Shown here: positions 21,893 to 31,813 of the stretch, piece after piece
Layout of the letters: the number at the start of each line of letters is the position of its first letter
Numbering within the stretch: position 1 is the first letter of the stretch
Source: Sthenelais limicola
Lineage: Eukaryota; Annelida; Polychaeta; Phyllodocida; Sigalionidae
Direction of reading: 5' to 3'
Length of the DNA: 64,000 nucleotides
NCBI GenBank assembly: GCA_942159475.1
Contig: OW804095.1
Span: forward strand, 89,789,740 to 89,853,739
Program-made: the position numbers and the translations under genes
Notes under the pieces: model-generated
Database searches by the model: none
What the model saw: the letters and a program-made list of their open reading frames with translations, nothing else
Told to the model about the DNA's origin: nothing

Positions 21893-23790
21893 TTAGTGCA
21901 GCCCATCAACGGCACATACATGCTCCCTTACAGGCAACCCACACATCCACAATGGAGGAGCAGTGAACATGCCTGGCTGACATCTGCCAGATCTGTCCAA
22001 TATGGCACTCATCTTTAGTTCTTGGATTCCATTCCCAGCCCCATTTGCTAGGGTCTGGAATCTCAGGGGTTTTAGGGAGGGCCTGCTTCCAGACAAAGCC
22101 TGCAGTGAGGAGGGCATGCTTGGCATGCTGGAATAAAGCATTCTGGGCTGGGGGAATTGATTCCATGGACTTGAGGCCATGAGTGAACATGAGTTTTTTT
22201 TGAGTGTCTGCTTAGCAATTTTGACTGTACATGAGCACAGGCCAATGCTTGAAAAGTTGCAATTATGCAAGGAATCCAGAGTGAGGCTGGTTGGGTCTTG
22301 GGTGATAGCAATGAATGTGTCAGTGACCTCAGCAAAGGCACCCCATACTTTCCATGCAGTCTTTTTACCAATTCTAAACATCAGTGATACAGCATCACAC
22401 CCTATGAATGCATGAAAGAATGGAAGTGCGGTCAGTTGGCTGAGTACAAGGTCAGTCTTTGTTGTGTGAAGGTGGTAAGATGAATCTGCTGTGTTCCTCT
22501 AAAGTTCCTGACTAATAATCTGAAATAGGTTGTCTTTATTATGACAATCATTAAGGAGCTTCTGCCATTGGACTCCATTTGGCAGAAGAATCATTGTTGA
22601 AACTCTTGTTCGTTAGCCAAATGTCTCACCATGCTTGGCCCAAGTTTGGGATTTGAGACTTGTCTCTATACATGTGTCTCAGACGGCAGTGACAATTGTT
22701 GTGCAGCCACTCATCTGACTCCGCAAGTATGGTAGCACATACATCTGTCTCCCCAAACACACTGGCATGCTTGGGTGCACAGATGTGTATTACTGCTAGC
22801 ATATCAAAGACAGCCAAAGATGCCTTTTTGGCTGATGGAGAGTGACCAGGATCAGGCATGCCTGGTAGACAGCCAAGAATATTTTGTTTGGTTCCTTATT
22901 GCAGCTTGCCACAATCAGATAAGGATGGAGGTTCATGCCGATTCTCATGCTTGAAAAAAAATTCATCTATGTCTGATTCAGGGCATGTTTGAAGGGACAA
23001 AATGATATTGGCAACAAGAGATGTATTTGCCTTAGCAGAACCCAGCTTATCAATTCCCTTCTTTAGATCAACAGGGGGTCTCTTGGAGAATGTATACATG
23101 TTTGCGCTGAGAATGACATCAGACAAAAGCTTTGAGGGTTTTTCAATTCTGTCCCTGATGAATTCCCTGAACTTGGCTTTGCCAATCTGTGGAGCTCCCT
23201 TGAGGGAGTTGCTGATCTTATGGTCCATTACCTCACCAGTGTTCAATCTGATGAGCTCTGGACCAATTTCCTTGAAAGGATTGACCACTGAACCATCCTT
23301 AACAAGCTTGTATAGAGCTTTGATTGGTCTGTTCAGCTACTGAAGACTCTGGATGCTCTAAAGTTTCTTTGTTGTCTGCAGCAGAGAAACAAGCACTCTC
23401 AAACGCATTAATGACCATCATAAAGGCCTTTTGGCCCACTATACTCCTTCAGAAACTTGATGCTGTGCTCTTGGCTCTGATCCAGTTCCATCATTGAGAA
23501 CTTCTTGTCCCTATGTTACACAACAAACTTCTCCTCCATGAATGCCTCATGGATTGAAGGGTGGTTCTCTGGAAGTTGCACCATGTCTTTCAAGAATACT
23601 GGCATCCAGCGGGGATAATTAATGTGCCCAAAGGCAAAAAACCATGGACACAAATCATAGCAGGCATTCAGAGTCAGTGGCCAACCACCAACCCACTAAC
23701 CCCTGAGCATAATCTCTCACTGTTGTCCAGTAGCAAATTGTTGGAGCATTGTTGATGAGTGCCTTTCCCATGTCTTCATGGGTTCATGAG
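21893..23790 (-). pseudogene. Decayed copy of an unnamed invertebrate multigene family (FHAFTGCDT-type)
   Basis: Reading on the minus strand across several frames, pieces appear in the order of a large protein family that I know only as uncharacterised and highly multi-copy in invertebrate genomes. They are: INYPRWMPVFLKDM (about 23600); KFSMMELDQSQEHS (about 23490); VNPFKEIGPELIRLNTGEV to DEFFFKHENRHEPPSLSDCG (23288-22896, the longest open piece); AVFDMLAV (about 22800); LPFFHAFIGCDAVSLMF then GKKTAWKVWGAFAEVT (about 22400-22320); and HALLTAGFVWKQAL then SKWGWEW (about 22120-22040). Frameshifts and stops separate them, so it is dead. The biochemical function of the family is not known to me. 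Direct repeats on both sides suggest that it travels as a mobile unit. Confidence 0.65.
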
Positions 23791-23828
23791 GTCCATATCC
23801 TTCAGAACAGTACAGATCATATGAGTAA

Positions 23829-24170
23829 TTCCGTCAATTGGTCGAGATATGACCTTGTCTTGGACTGGAGGTATTTTAATCAATTTTGTAAGGTTCCCGG
23901 ACGGAATATACATCAGAAATACCCCACTTTTACATATCTGGCATTAACATTTTAAATTCTAGAGGAAAAAACACAGTTTTATTGCCCTAAACATTAAAGA
24001 AAATCTTACCGATTATGAGAAAAAGTGTCTAAAGAAAAAAAAAGGATGTCAAATCAGTGTTACATGTTTAATCAAATTTCATATCATGACCCTTGCTACT
24101 GAATAATTTGAAAAAAATATATTTCTAATAATCTTTTGGTTGATTTGCAATGCAAAAATGTCTGGGGAAG
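23829..24170 (+). repeat. Dispersed repeat, right flank of the 21.9-23.8 kb pseudogene
   Basis: 23851-24010 matches 21205-21356 directly. 24080-24150 resembles 5700-5790. Together with the left copy it brackets the pseudogene as long direct repeats about 2.6 kb apart. Confidence 0.6.
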
Positions 24171-24361
24171 TCAGGTATGTCACCATAATGTGCCTATTTA
24201 AACCTAGAATAAAAATAGATTTAGAACTTGAAGTTATTCCCACAAGTAAAAACATGGTATGGCCCCATCAAAGTCGAATTCCCATCAGTAGAAATAAGAG
24301 AACAATTATGGCAAGCGAGAATTAAATTACCAAGAACCAAACCTATATCAAGGCAAAGTAT

Positions 24362-24647
24362 TGTTATGTAACATTACGTAACATTGTGTAACCTCATTAT
24401 CTATCTAATTATCACCTATTAATTATAATATCTCATTATTAAATTCGCTAATTATACTTAGCTATCCAGTACTGTGCAAGTCTACTTATGCATGCTAAGC
24501 CATAGGTATTACGTAAGGGCTCCGCCCCCTACTCTTACCACATCCTGAAGGAACATGTGTACAGATCCTAGTTCATTAAATCAGTTGCTTAGTTCTTCTC
24601 ATGAAGACCACACGTTCGTTTGCTATTCTTCCATTCATACCTTAACA
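24362..24647 (+). repeat. Putative LTR (TGTTA...TAACA)
   Basis: The segment begins TGTTATGTAACA and ends CCTTAACA, giving the TG...CA ends and short terminal inverted repeat of LTR retrotransposons. One base later, TGGCGGACAACCC could be a tRNA primer-binding site, since such sites start with TGG. A large gag-like ORF starts 110 bp further on. No matching 3' LTR is seen in the window, so the element is 3' truncated or rearranged. Confidence 0.5.
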
Positions 24648-24757
24648 CTGGCGGACAACCCGCTCGATCTTGGACTTATAAAATCTCACATGAACAAGCG
24701 AGTTCTTTCCTGGAATATGGAGAGATTATTTGAACATTTCATCAGATAAATATAAGC

Positions 24758-26347
24758 ATGGAAGATGCTCCGAATTCGCCTGAGTTGGCATTGTTCGACA
24801 GACTAAAGAAATTGGTGGAACGATTGGCGGCCATCCCTCGAGCGATTGTGACGAGAAGACAATTGAGAGAAAATCGTGGTAAAATATTGAATCAACAGCC
24901 TAAACAACTTGTTTTCGAGGAACATCCCTATGAAGTGCCTCAGGCTATGGAAGATGAGCAGGAAAGACAAGGTGAAATAAATCCACAAGCAATTCCGCTA
25001 CCCCCTCCTCCAGCACGTATACAGATAGACGAGACAGAACAAGTTCAACAGGAAGGAGTAGTGAATAATCATTGGTTAGACGATATTATGAACAGAAATG
25101 TGCAGCAACTAGCTGGGAATAATATTGGTCAGGAACGGCTGGTGGAAGATAATCCAGTCGACGAGGAGAGAGCCGGCGAACAAGCGCTAGAGGAACATTT
25201 AGCGCCCAACCCCGACGACGCGGTGAATGATCCAGCGATAGATCACCAAGGTCAGGCTATCGACGATGAACAGCAGCCACAGGTTGGTTTAAATGTTGAG
25301 AACAATGTCATTGAAAACGTGGTAAATGAAGGGGAAGTTCTGGAGGAAAATGTCCAGAATCAACGTGAAAGAGTGTTAACACCCCAAGCTGTCGCAGAAC
25401 AGCCTCCTGTGGTTAATCAGGGACCTTATTATCCATTTGAAACACCAGGATTGAATGATAAATTTGTGACACCTTTACAGACTCCAGCAAAACCAGTGGT
25501 TAATCAGTTCATTCCTTTACAAGTACAGAGGCCTATTCTCAGAAACTTTCCCCAGGCCCCAGTGTTCAATGTGAATGGACCCAGACCTCCTGTGTTTACA
25601 AATACCACCCCTCAACACGTAAATCAACAGCCGCCTCAGTTGCCTAGGCAACCGCCTCAGTCGCCTAGACGAGACCCCTATCAACACCAGTGGGATATGA
25701 ATAATCAACAAGGACAGATAGGAGAAATGCAGGCAAATCAGTACGGTTTGCCTCCCCAGAATCACCAATATTTTCCTCAAAATGGTGAGAATATTGGAGG
25801 AAATAACCAATATTTTGCTCCTGTGCAAAATGCGATTCCACAGCAGCAGGCCCAGAATATCATTAATCACCAGCAGCAAAATGATATTCAGCAACAGCCA
25901 CAGAACATTATTCAGCAACAGCCTCGACAGAATAATGTTCCTCTTAAGCAACAAGTTGGTTACCAAGCTCCCCAGCAACCAACTGTTAACCAGCAGAGCC
26001 CTAGAGGATATCAAAATCAGGGGAGAGGCAGACAGACCCCTCCTTGTCAACAACAGCGACCAAGGCAACAAAATTACCAACCTAGGCCGCAACAACAGAG
26101 GCAACAATACAGACCTAATGTGCAGCAACAACAGCAACAGCAAGGGTTTGTACAACTGCCGAATGTGCAACAAGGAATGTATAGGCCCCCACCCCCTGCC
26201 TATAACCAACCCTTGTACGATTTGGTAGGTGAAATCAAGCAGATGAGGCTTGATCAAACAGCCTTTTCGGATGTGTCACTACGACGACAGGCAGAAGCGA
26301 CAGGATCCACCACTTCTGCGACAAGCAAAAGTATGAATGATAGCTGA
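24758..26347 (+). CDS. Gln/Pro/Asn-rich gag-like ORF of an LTR element
   Basis: 529 residues from the ATG at 24758. The first 60 residues are helical and charged (LFDRLKKLVERLAAIPRAIV). Residues 60-200 are acidic. The remainder is a low-complexity Gln/Pro/Asn domain (QQPPQLPRQPPQ, NVQQQQQQQGF) of the kind that favours RNA binding and self-association. There is no zinc knuckle and no protease or RT. I do not recognise the family. Its position just behind an LTR and primer-site-like sequence suggests Gag. The final part (from about 26283) overlaps, in another frame, the first recognisable residues of LINE F, so its true C-terminus may have been replaced when that LINE inserted. Confidence 0.45.
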   Translation: MEDAPNSPELALFDRLKKLVERLAAIPRAIVTRRQLRENRGKILNQQPKQLVFEEHPYEVPQAMEDEQERQGEINPQAIPLPPPPARIQIDETEQVQQEGVVNNHWLDDIMNRNVQQLAGNNIGQERLVEDNPVDEERAGEQALEEHLAPNPDDAVNDPAIDHQGQAIDDEQQPQVGLNVENNVIENVVNEGEVLEENVQNQRERVLTPQAVAEQPPVVNQGPYYPFETPGLNDKFVTPLQTPAKPVVNQFIPLQVQRPILRNFPQAPVFNVNGPRPPVFTNTTPQHVNQQPPQLPRQPPQSPRRDPYQHQWDMNNQQGQIGEMQANQYGLPPQNHQYFPQNGENIGGNNQYFAPVQNAIPQQQAQNIINHQQQNDIQQQPQNIIQQQPRQNNVPLKQQVGYQAPQQPTVNQQSPRGYQNQGRGRQTPPCQQQRPRQQNYQPRPQQQRQQYRPNVQQQQQQQGFVQLPNVQQGMYRPPPPAYNQPLYDLVGEIKQMRLDQTAFSDVSLRRQAEATGSTTSATSKSMNDS

Positions 26348-26681
26348 GGCTGCAGAAAAACTACATGATAATACTAAAACCGTAAAAGGAAACATCTACA
26401 TAAACAGAACACTCTTCAGGCATAATCAGCTGGGCAGAGCACCTACAGAGTTGCTCCTCTCCCAGTTAACCAGGCAGCAAAACGACGAAGCTTCAGTATT
26501 CTTCACTGCTCAAAACCCCCTATCAAACCATTATAGAGCCCCCTTCATACTTGACCAACACAGATTAGAAACAGTGGAGCAATACCTCCTATACCATAGG
26601 GCGGAGATTGGTGACAACCCAGCAAAGCCAACACTAGCTCTAAAAACCCAGGACCCCGCCCAATGTAAGAAATACATATAA
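26337..26681 (+). pseudogene. LINE F ORF1 fragment: first half of a NADAR domain
   Basis: The fragment matches the ORF1 protein of LINE G (50574-51794). Upstream in the same frame, before a TGA at 26334-26336, are residues like the end of the G RRM-like region (RQDPPLLRQAKV). The NADAR part shows the conserved start (FFTAQNPLSNHYRAPF) and the glutamate motif (TVEQYLLYHRAE). The DP...CKK motif III follows, and it is cut at CKKY by element D. NADAR proteins (E. coli YbiA family) act on ADP-ribose-type substrates. Here the domain is fused to a retrotransposon RNA-binding protein. Confidence 0.75.
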
Positions 26682-26868
26682 TCGACGGGTCGATGCCCAT
26701 ATTTGGGACCAAGGGCGGTGACTTCCCTTCTGGGCCACGCCCATATTTATTCAACCAATCACAGGCGACTCAGTATACATAAGTCATTCTTGTTCACTCA
26801 CTTTCAATGGCAGCATCACCACACACAGATGTGCAGGAACAGACATTTTTTTGCTATAGTTGGATTCA

Positions 26869-27690
26869 GAATGTCTGATCCTAAGTATTGTTCCAAGTGC
26901 GAGGGGGAGCATGTTCCTCCGGTTGGGAAGAAATGCAAGAAAGGTGCTGAAGAAGAAAATCCAAGCTTGAATGAGCAGATGGTATCGTTGGAAGGTATGA
27001 TGAAGAACATCCTTGCGAACCTTGAATCCAAAACACTGACCAAACCAGGCGTCGACAAGTGGATCTTCGTTGGGGAGTGATGAAGATATCTCTTTTCTTC
27101 ACAAGAGCAGAGGTCGTAGCCCTAGGAATGATGGATCCATATATAATGTGGGCGTGGCAAGCAGCTCTAGGACTCATGGGTGTGATCGCTCCCGTTCGAG
27201 GTCCAGATGTCTTCCTTTCAACCAGAAGAAAGACCTGGAGAAAGGGGAAAGTATTGAATCTATTGAACAGTTGCTATTGCTAAATCTAGAACTTGTAGAC
27301 AAGTTGGTAACTGATGTCAGACCTTTAAAAGAAATCCAGGGAGTCGTCAGCCACTGTATTACTATTTGCCAGAGAGCAGGGTCACACGTCTATTCTTTGA
27401 AAGCTAGTTTGGCCTATGATAACGCTGTTAGGGCCCGTGCTAATAAGACTGGTCTAGCCGCATTCCAGGAAGTTAAACAACAGGAAGTTCTGAGATGTTA
27501 CTCCTTTCAGAACTCCCGTAAAGTCCCCTCTAAGTCTACTAAATCTACCAAGAGGGAAAGGATCTGCTTCAAGTTTAATAACCAGGGTGGATGTACTGTC
27601 AAAAATTGTGACTACCCACACAAGTGCTCATCATGCAGTGCTGCGGATCATGGAGCGAGAGCATGCACAAGTGTGAAGCATTCAAAATAG
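26869..27690 (+). pseudogene. Ngaro-like Gag with one frameshift (element D)
   Basis: The N-terminal part (ATG 26869) has a zinc-knuckle-like cluster YCSKCEGEHVPPVGKKC and a coiled segment. A frameshift near 27050-27070 moves to the frame carrying the Arg/Ser-rich linker and helical core (LLLLNLELVDKLV, SHCITICQRAG). The C-terminal Cys/His-rich finger (CFKFNNQGGCTVKNCDYPHK) closes the frame. The second part aligns along its length with the gag of element C (14466-15095), which lacks the N-terminal cluster. It probably packages element RNA. Confidence 0.7.
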
Positions 27691-28096
27691 GATGAGGCTG
27701 TTCGAGATAAAGTTCAGGTTAATGATATTGAATCTAGTTGTATAAATAGTGCTTTTATACCATGTAATGATGTTATTGTTGACCATGCGGAGAGTGTATT
27801 GTGTGTTGTTGTGTGATGATTCCATTTGTGACTATGATCTGGAAGTGGTTACCAAGGTTCCTGCTGACCCCTCCTTGACATTGAGCGAGACTGTCATGGC
27901 CGATGAGTTGGAACAATGCCAAGTGTCTTTGAGTTCTGCAATTCCGTGGATTCCGTGGATTATATCTCTCAACGGACCTCAAACAATATTCAAACCCTGA
28001 ACAAGGTATTTATGGTGATATTAGATTGAGTATTACTGAATTTGGTAGTTCTGGCGCCGATGTTTGTAATGATGTATTACTATTTAGAAATCCAGT

Positions 28097-28846
28097 TTCG
28101 TGCGAGGCCGTATTGTTGATGTTTTTGCTGCTTGTGCTTGTGGATGTTGTTCTTGTGTACATGTATTAGGTGGCACTCATGCTCAATTAAAACCATGTAG
28201 GTTTGCTTACCCTTTATTTACTCCACCAAAAGCCAGTATTGATGTGTATATTGATGTGTTTCACAGAGTTTTGGACGGTTTTGATGTGGTAGATTCAGAT
28301 ATTGAACCATATGACTGTTCTAACTACAGCCGTAGCAAAACCGGACAGGGGTATCCGTCCAATAACTGACTGTAGTAGAACTGTTGGCAGGTCAGTGAAC
28401 AAACATTGTAGTAGTTTAGTCAATGAATTCTCCTACAAATCTATTGATGATGCAGTTTGGATAGTATCAAATGACTCTTACATGGCAGTGGTGGACATAA
28501 AATTGGCGTACAGAGCTGTGCCGATCAACCCTGATCACCGTCGCTTCTGTGGTTTTAGGTGGGGTACTGAAGGTAAAGAAACCTTATATGTCGACAATAA
28601 ACTATGCTTTGGACTCAAGACAGGCCCCTGTATTTTTAATCACATTTCTAACTTCTTCATCACATGTATTGTAGAACTGTTCAAATTTCCTGTGGTAAAT
28701 TTTCTAGACGACATTTTTGTCAACACTTCAGACATGACTCTTTCTCTGCCTCGAGAAAGAAAAGAAGCTCATTAAACTTGTGGATCTTACCAATAGTGCG
28801 AAATACATGACCAAGAAGGACTTGGAAAGGTTTTGCGGATACATTT
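28097..28846 (+). pseudogene. Ngaro-like reverse transcriptase, broken (element D)
   Basis: The first piece (28097-28330) carries FAACACGCCSCVHVLGGTHA and ends at YDCSNY. About 50 residues are then missing, and a shifted frame (28302-28775) supplies KPDRGIRPITDCSRT, AVVDIKLAYRAVPI and CFGLKTGPCIFNH. The catalytic box reads NFLDDIF, so the usual tyrosine before DD is replaced by leucine. A further shift leads to KKDLERFCGYIS. RNase H and recombinase are absent. Confidence 0.7.
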
Positions 28847-28850
28847 CGCA

Positions 28851-29158
28851 AAATGGCCCAAATTCACCAAAATCAAAAGCAATGGATTCAACAAAGGGAA
28901 GAGATTGTAAAGAGAGCTCTGAGAGCAAAAGTCAAGGCCCCTGACGAGGCAAAGGATTACCTTCTAATGAAGGGGGAAAGAAAAATCAGAGAAGCCTCCC
29001 CATCAAACAAATACTGGTGAATTTGAAAAGGTCTAAAAATCCAGAAGACTTGGATCACATACAGTGGCCCTCTCAAGGAAACCTCCTTGGGAGATGCTGG
29101 ATGGCTGTCAGAGCCACCCTAGTTAGGCAAGAGAAAAGTAGGCCTGAAATAGAAGAAT
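28851..29158 (+). pseudogene. LINE F ORF1 fragment: second half of the NADAR domain
   Basis: This continues the domain cut at 26681: tryptophan in KQWIQQREEI, then the ALRAK helix, the GERKIREAS segment and the WGxG box. Both glycine codons of that box have become TGA (28999-29012). Downstream, the same frame reads NLLGRCWMAVRATL, the terminal NADAR helix, and ends at 29158. This copy keeps about 19 residues that LINE G has lost after REE. Confidence 0.7.
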
Positions 29159-29429
29159 GAGGATGAGGATGAGTACGAAGAGGAGGAGAGGATGAGGGCA
29201 AGGAAGAAGATGAGCAGCAGGAGGAGGACTCCTGGACCAAAAGAGGATGGGTAGGACCCATTAACCTCCAATGGAGCAAAACTGGCAGAGAGGGGCGACG
29301 GTAGTGAAACTGTAAGAAACTGTAAGAACTATGAGTCATGCTACGACAACGGTGTGGGGAAAGAACTAACATCTCTTCTTTGCGATGAAATACCCCAAAG
29401 TAAGTTGTCCATCGAAAGAAAAATACTGA

Positions 29430-29960
29430 TTAATTGACGAAAGAACAGTAATTTATACAAACAATGGCAGGTCATCCCAGTGATTTAACATACAATGAGG
29501 AATGAAACAGGGAGACCCCCTATCCTCAGTATTGTTTACAATTGTTGTAGAGAAATTGGCGTGTCAAATTAGAAAATCCGAAAAGGTAATAGAATCAAAA
29601 TGGCAAATGTTGAAGCCAAAATAACCCAACTCGCCGACAATTCGCCATTACAGTTAAAGATAAGAGCTCTCTAGTCGAGGTTATAAATATAATTAAAACC
29701 TTCACAAAAGCCTCAGGCCTGAAGCTAAATGAAGCAAAGTTGAAAGGTTTCTTAATAGGAGGAGTCCAAATATCTCACACGTCATTAAGAGAAATAGAAT
29801 GGGTTGAAAGGATGAAAATCCTTGGTATTACTTTATTACATCCAAGAAATGAAAAAATGTTACATAAAACAAACAGCAAAGATCCAATCAGTAAAATCAG
29901 CAATGTAATAAATGACTGGAGCAACAGGTTCCTTACAATGAAAGGTTGAATAGTAATTTG
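29430..29960 (+). pseudogene. LINE F ORF2 fragment: RT middle
   Basis: MKQGDPLSS near 29505 and LFTIVVEKLA match LINE G (39119). The FADDT-equivalent is degraded. After several frameshifts, ISKISNVINDWSNRFLTMKG (29884-29947) matches the palm-thumb region of G. The frame is then interrupted by element E within the sequence equivalent to VVANVFLSSI. Confidence 0.65.
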
Positions 29961-29970
29961 TAACATATAT

Positions 29971-30358
29971 GTTGGATGTCCGCTGGAAGATATATAATAA
30001 CTGGAATGATGAGAAACACAGAGGGTTGGCCTGAACCACCAATGACATGGAGGTTTATTATACCATAACACAATACAATAGAGTAAGAAAAAAATTTTTT
30101 GTGCGTGTGGAGCGGTCGGGTAACGGACTTGGAGTGTTTATGTTATGGGAGAATGGAAGGAGGCGTGTATTGTGACGTAGGGCGTCACCATGGAAGGGGG
30201 GCGTGGCGCAGCGTTGCCAGGCTCCCATCCCAATATGGGCGGTGACGTCTCACCTTCACATACGTTGGATGTCCGCTGGAAGATATATACTAACTGGAAT
30301 GATGAGAAACACAGAGGGTTGGCCTGAACCACCAATGACATGGAGGTTTATTATACCA
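29971..30358 (-). repeat. Element E right-end repeats B1-A2-B2
   Basis: B2 29971-30065 and B1 30264-30358 both begin GTTGGATGTCCGCTGGAAGA. A2 30091-30261 lies between them and matches A1 32857-33029. A 25-bp spacer at 30066-30090 separates B2 from A2. Confidence 0.88.
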
Positions 30359-30382
30359 AAACCAGGCCAAACCGAAGAGAAG

Positions 30383-31813
30383 TTATTCAGTTAAGTTCCT
30401 AGCGGTAAAAGTGTCTACCTTCAGCTTTAGCTCCAGATCTGGGGTAATATATGAATCCACACAAGAGGAAACCCAATGTCCTCTACATTTAATATCCGAT
30501 ATGTTGGTGCCAATTGCAGCCATGTGTGTGGCTCCACCGCGTCTAAGTGATTGGGAAGAAAATAGACCCTTAATGGCTGATAATGAAACCAAATGGGCAA
30601 GAAATTTTTTAAATGGCTCATACGTCGGATTGGGGCAACGACGAGTAGCAAATAGCAGCGCTGACGAAGGGAGCTTATTAGAAGCCCAGAACTTCAATAG
30701 CCAGTGCACTGCACATAAGGTTTTGTCACTAAGTTTCACAATGGGGATCCGGAAGGGTGTAGTAGTAGTTTTTGATGACTTGACATCAATCACCAAACCC
30801 CATGGATGAACTGTCACATCTTCACGCAAGAGGGAATGAGGAGACACTACTAGGTGACCCACTCGAAGAAGTGTTCTGAAGAGGAAAACCATCATAGTGT
30901 GGTGCGCGGCTATGGATTAGCTTTGCTGAACCAGAGCCGCGCCCGCGCGCGTCTCAAGCGGGTGTCGCTTGGAGACCCTTGGTTTTGTAAGATGTGTATT
31001 GGTGCTGGCCGCGCGGGTCGTGGTTATGGTTTTAGTCACCAACAGAGGTCGTGCTGTGTAATGTATCTGTATTTTCAAACTTTTTATTGCTGTATGTTGT
31101 ACTTATCTTATGTATGTCTCACACTTACATATTATACACCCTTTTGTATTTGCATGTTATTATCATGTACTGCTTCCTTTATGTATGTCGGTTGTTGTCG
31201 TCACAAGCTGTGATATTTGGCAACCTGGGTGTGGATATTAGAATATAAACGTTGAGTGCTGGCGAGGTCCATTAGATCCTGTTGTTGTCGTTGTTCTTGA
31301 TTAGATAGATTAAGTTCCCATAGTCGCTTAAGGCTGTCGATCGGACATTACAATAGCCCACATTTTCACATCCACTGGAGAAGAACAGTCAATAAACTTG
31401 AACATTTTGAACAGATGGCGAGGTAGAAGAGGGTCCGAAGGTGAAGGTGAGGCACCTGGTAGACAACTTATTCCCTTCAACACCGATTTAAGTGCTGGGT
31501 GGGACAGAGGCGGGCAATTCACAAGTCTCAACCGCGCCCCAAAGGTGACTCCGCAAAGGTAGGTAGAGACAGATGACACCTTCATAAACGCTGATAGGTA
31601 TGCGGCATACATACACATAGTCTCTATATGAATAGACGAAGACGGCAGGTTATTCTGTTTAATGAAGGATTGGAAGACCTTCCACTGACGGTCTCTCTGT
31701 TGAAGCGTCAAGGGGGCGACAGATAAGGCTTGCAGCTCTCTCACCCTGGCCATCCATTTTGTCAACCCTGTCATAATGATAGTCAGAATTGGTAAAGCAG
31801 CACAAACCAGCAT
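30383..31813 (-). pseudogene. Tyrosine recombinase of element E, split by a 450-bp insertion
   Basis: The N-terminal half (31813-31346) has a core-binding domain (QRDRQWKVFQSFI, STYLCGVTFGARLRLV) up to KMWAIVM. The C-terminal half (30892-30383) resumes at VFLFRTLLRVGHL. It contains the H-x-x-R box as QSLRRGG, so histidine is replaced by glutamine. GHWVSSCVDSYI follows, with the nucleophilic tyrosine. The two halves join exactly if 30896-31345 and one 3-bp CAT duplication are removed. Confidence 0.78.
30896..31345. mobile_element. Unclassified 450-bp insertion in the element E recombinase
   Basis: It is bounded by CAT on both sides (30893-30895 and 31346-31348), consistent with a 3-bp target duplication. 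The left end is GC-rich (CGCGCCCGCGCGCGTC), and the rest is T-rich. No terminal inverted repeats and no clear tRNA-type A/B boxes were found, so it is neither an obvious MITE nor an obvious SINE. Confidence 0.55.

Larger units (their letters stand above)
26682..28846 (+). mobile_element. Truncated Ngaro-like YR element inserted in LINE F (element D)
   Basis: The 5' end shares GTCGATGCCCATATTTGGG with element C. It contains a gag and the first two thirds of RT-RNase H. It stops at KDLERFCGYIS, where LINE F resumes. TACAT occurs at both edges (AAATACAT before 26682, GGATACATTT at 28838-28847). A microhomology-mediated deletion may have removed the 3' half with recombinase and terminal repeats. 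Confidence 0.7.

Noticed and set aside
25517..26257. Long minus-strand open frame, Leu/Ile-rich
   Set aside because: It is the shadow of the Gln/Pro-rich plus-strand ORF (CAG/CAA codons read as CTG/TTG). There is no independent evidence.
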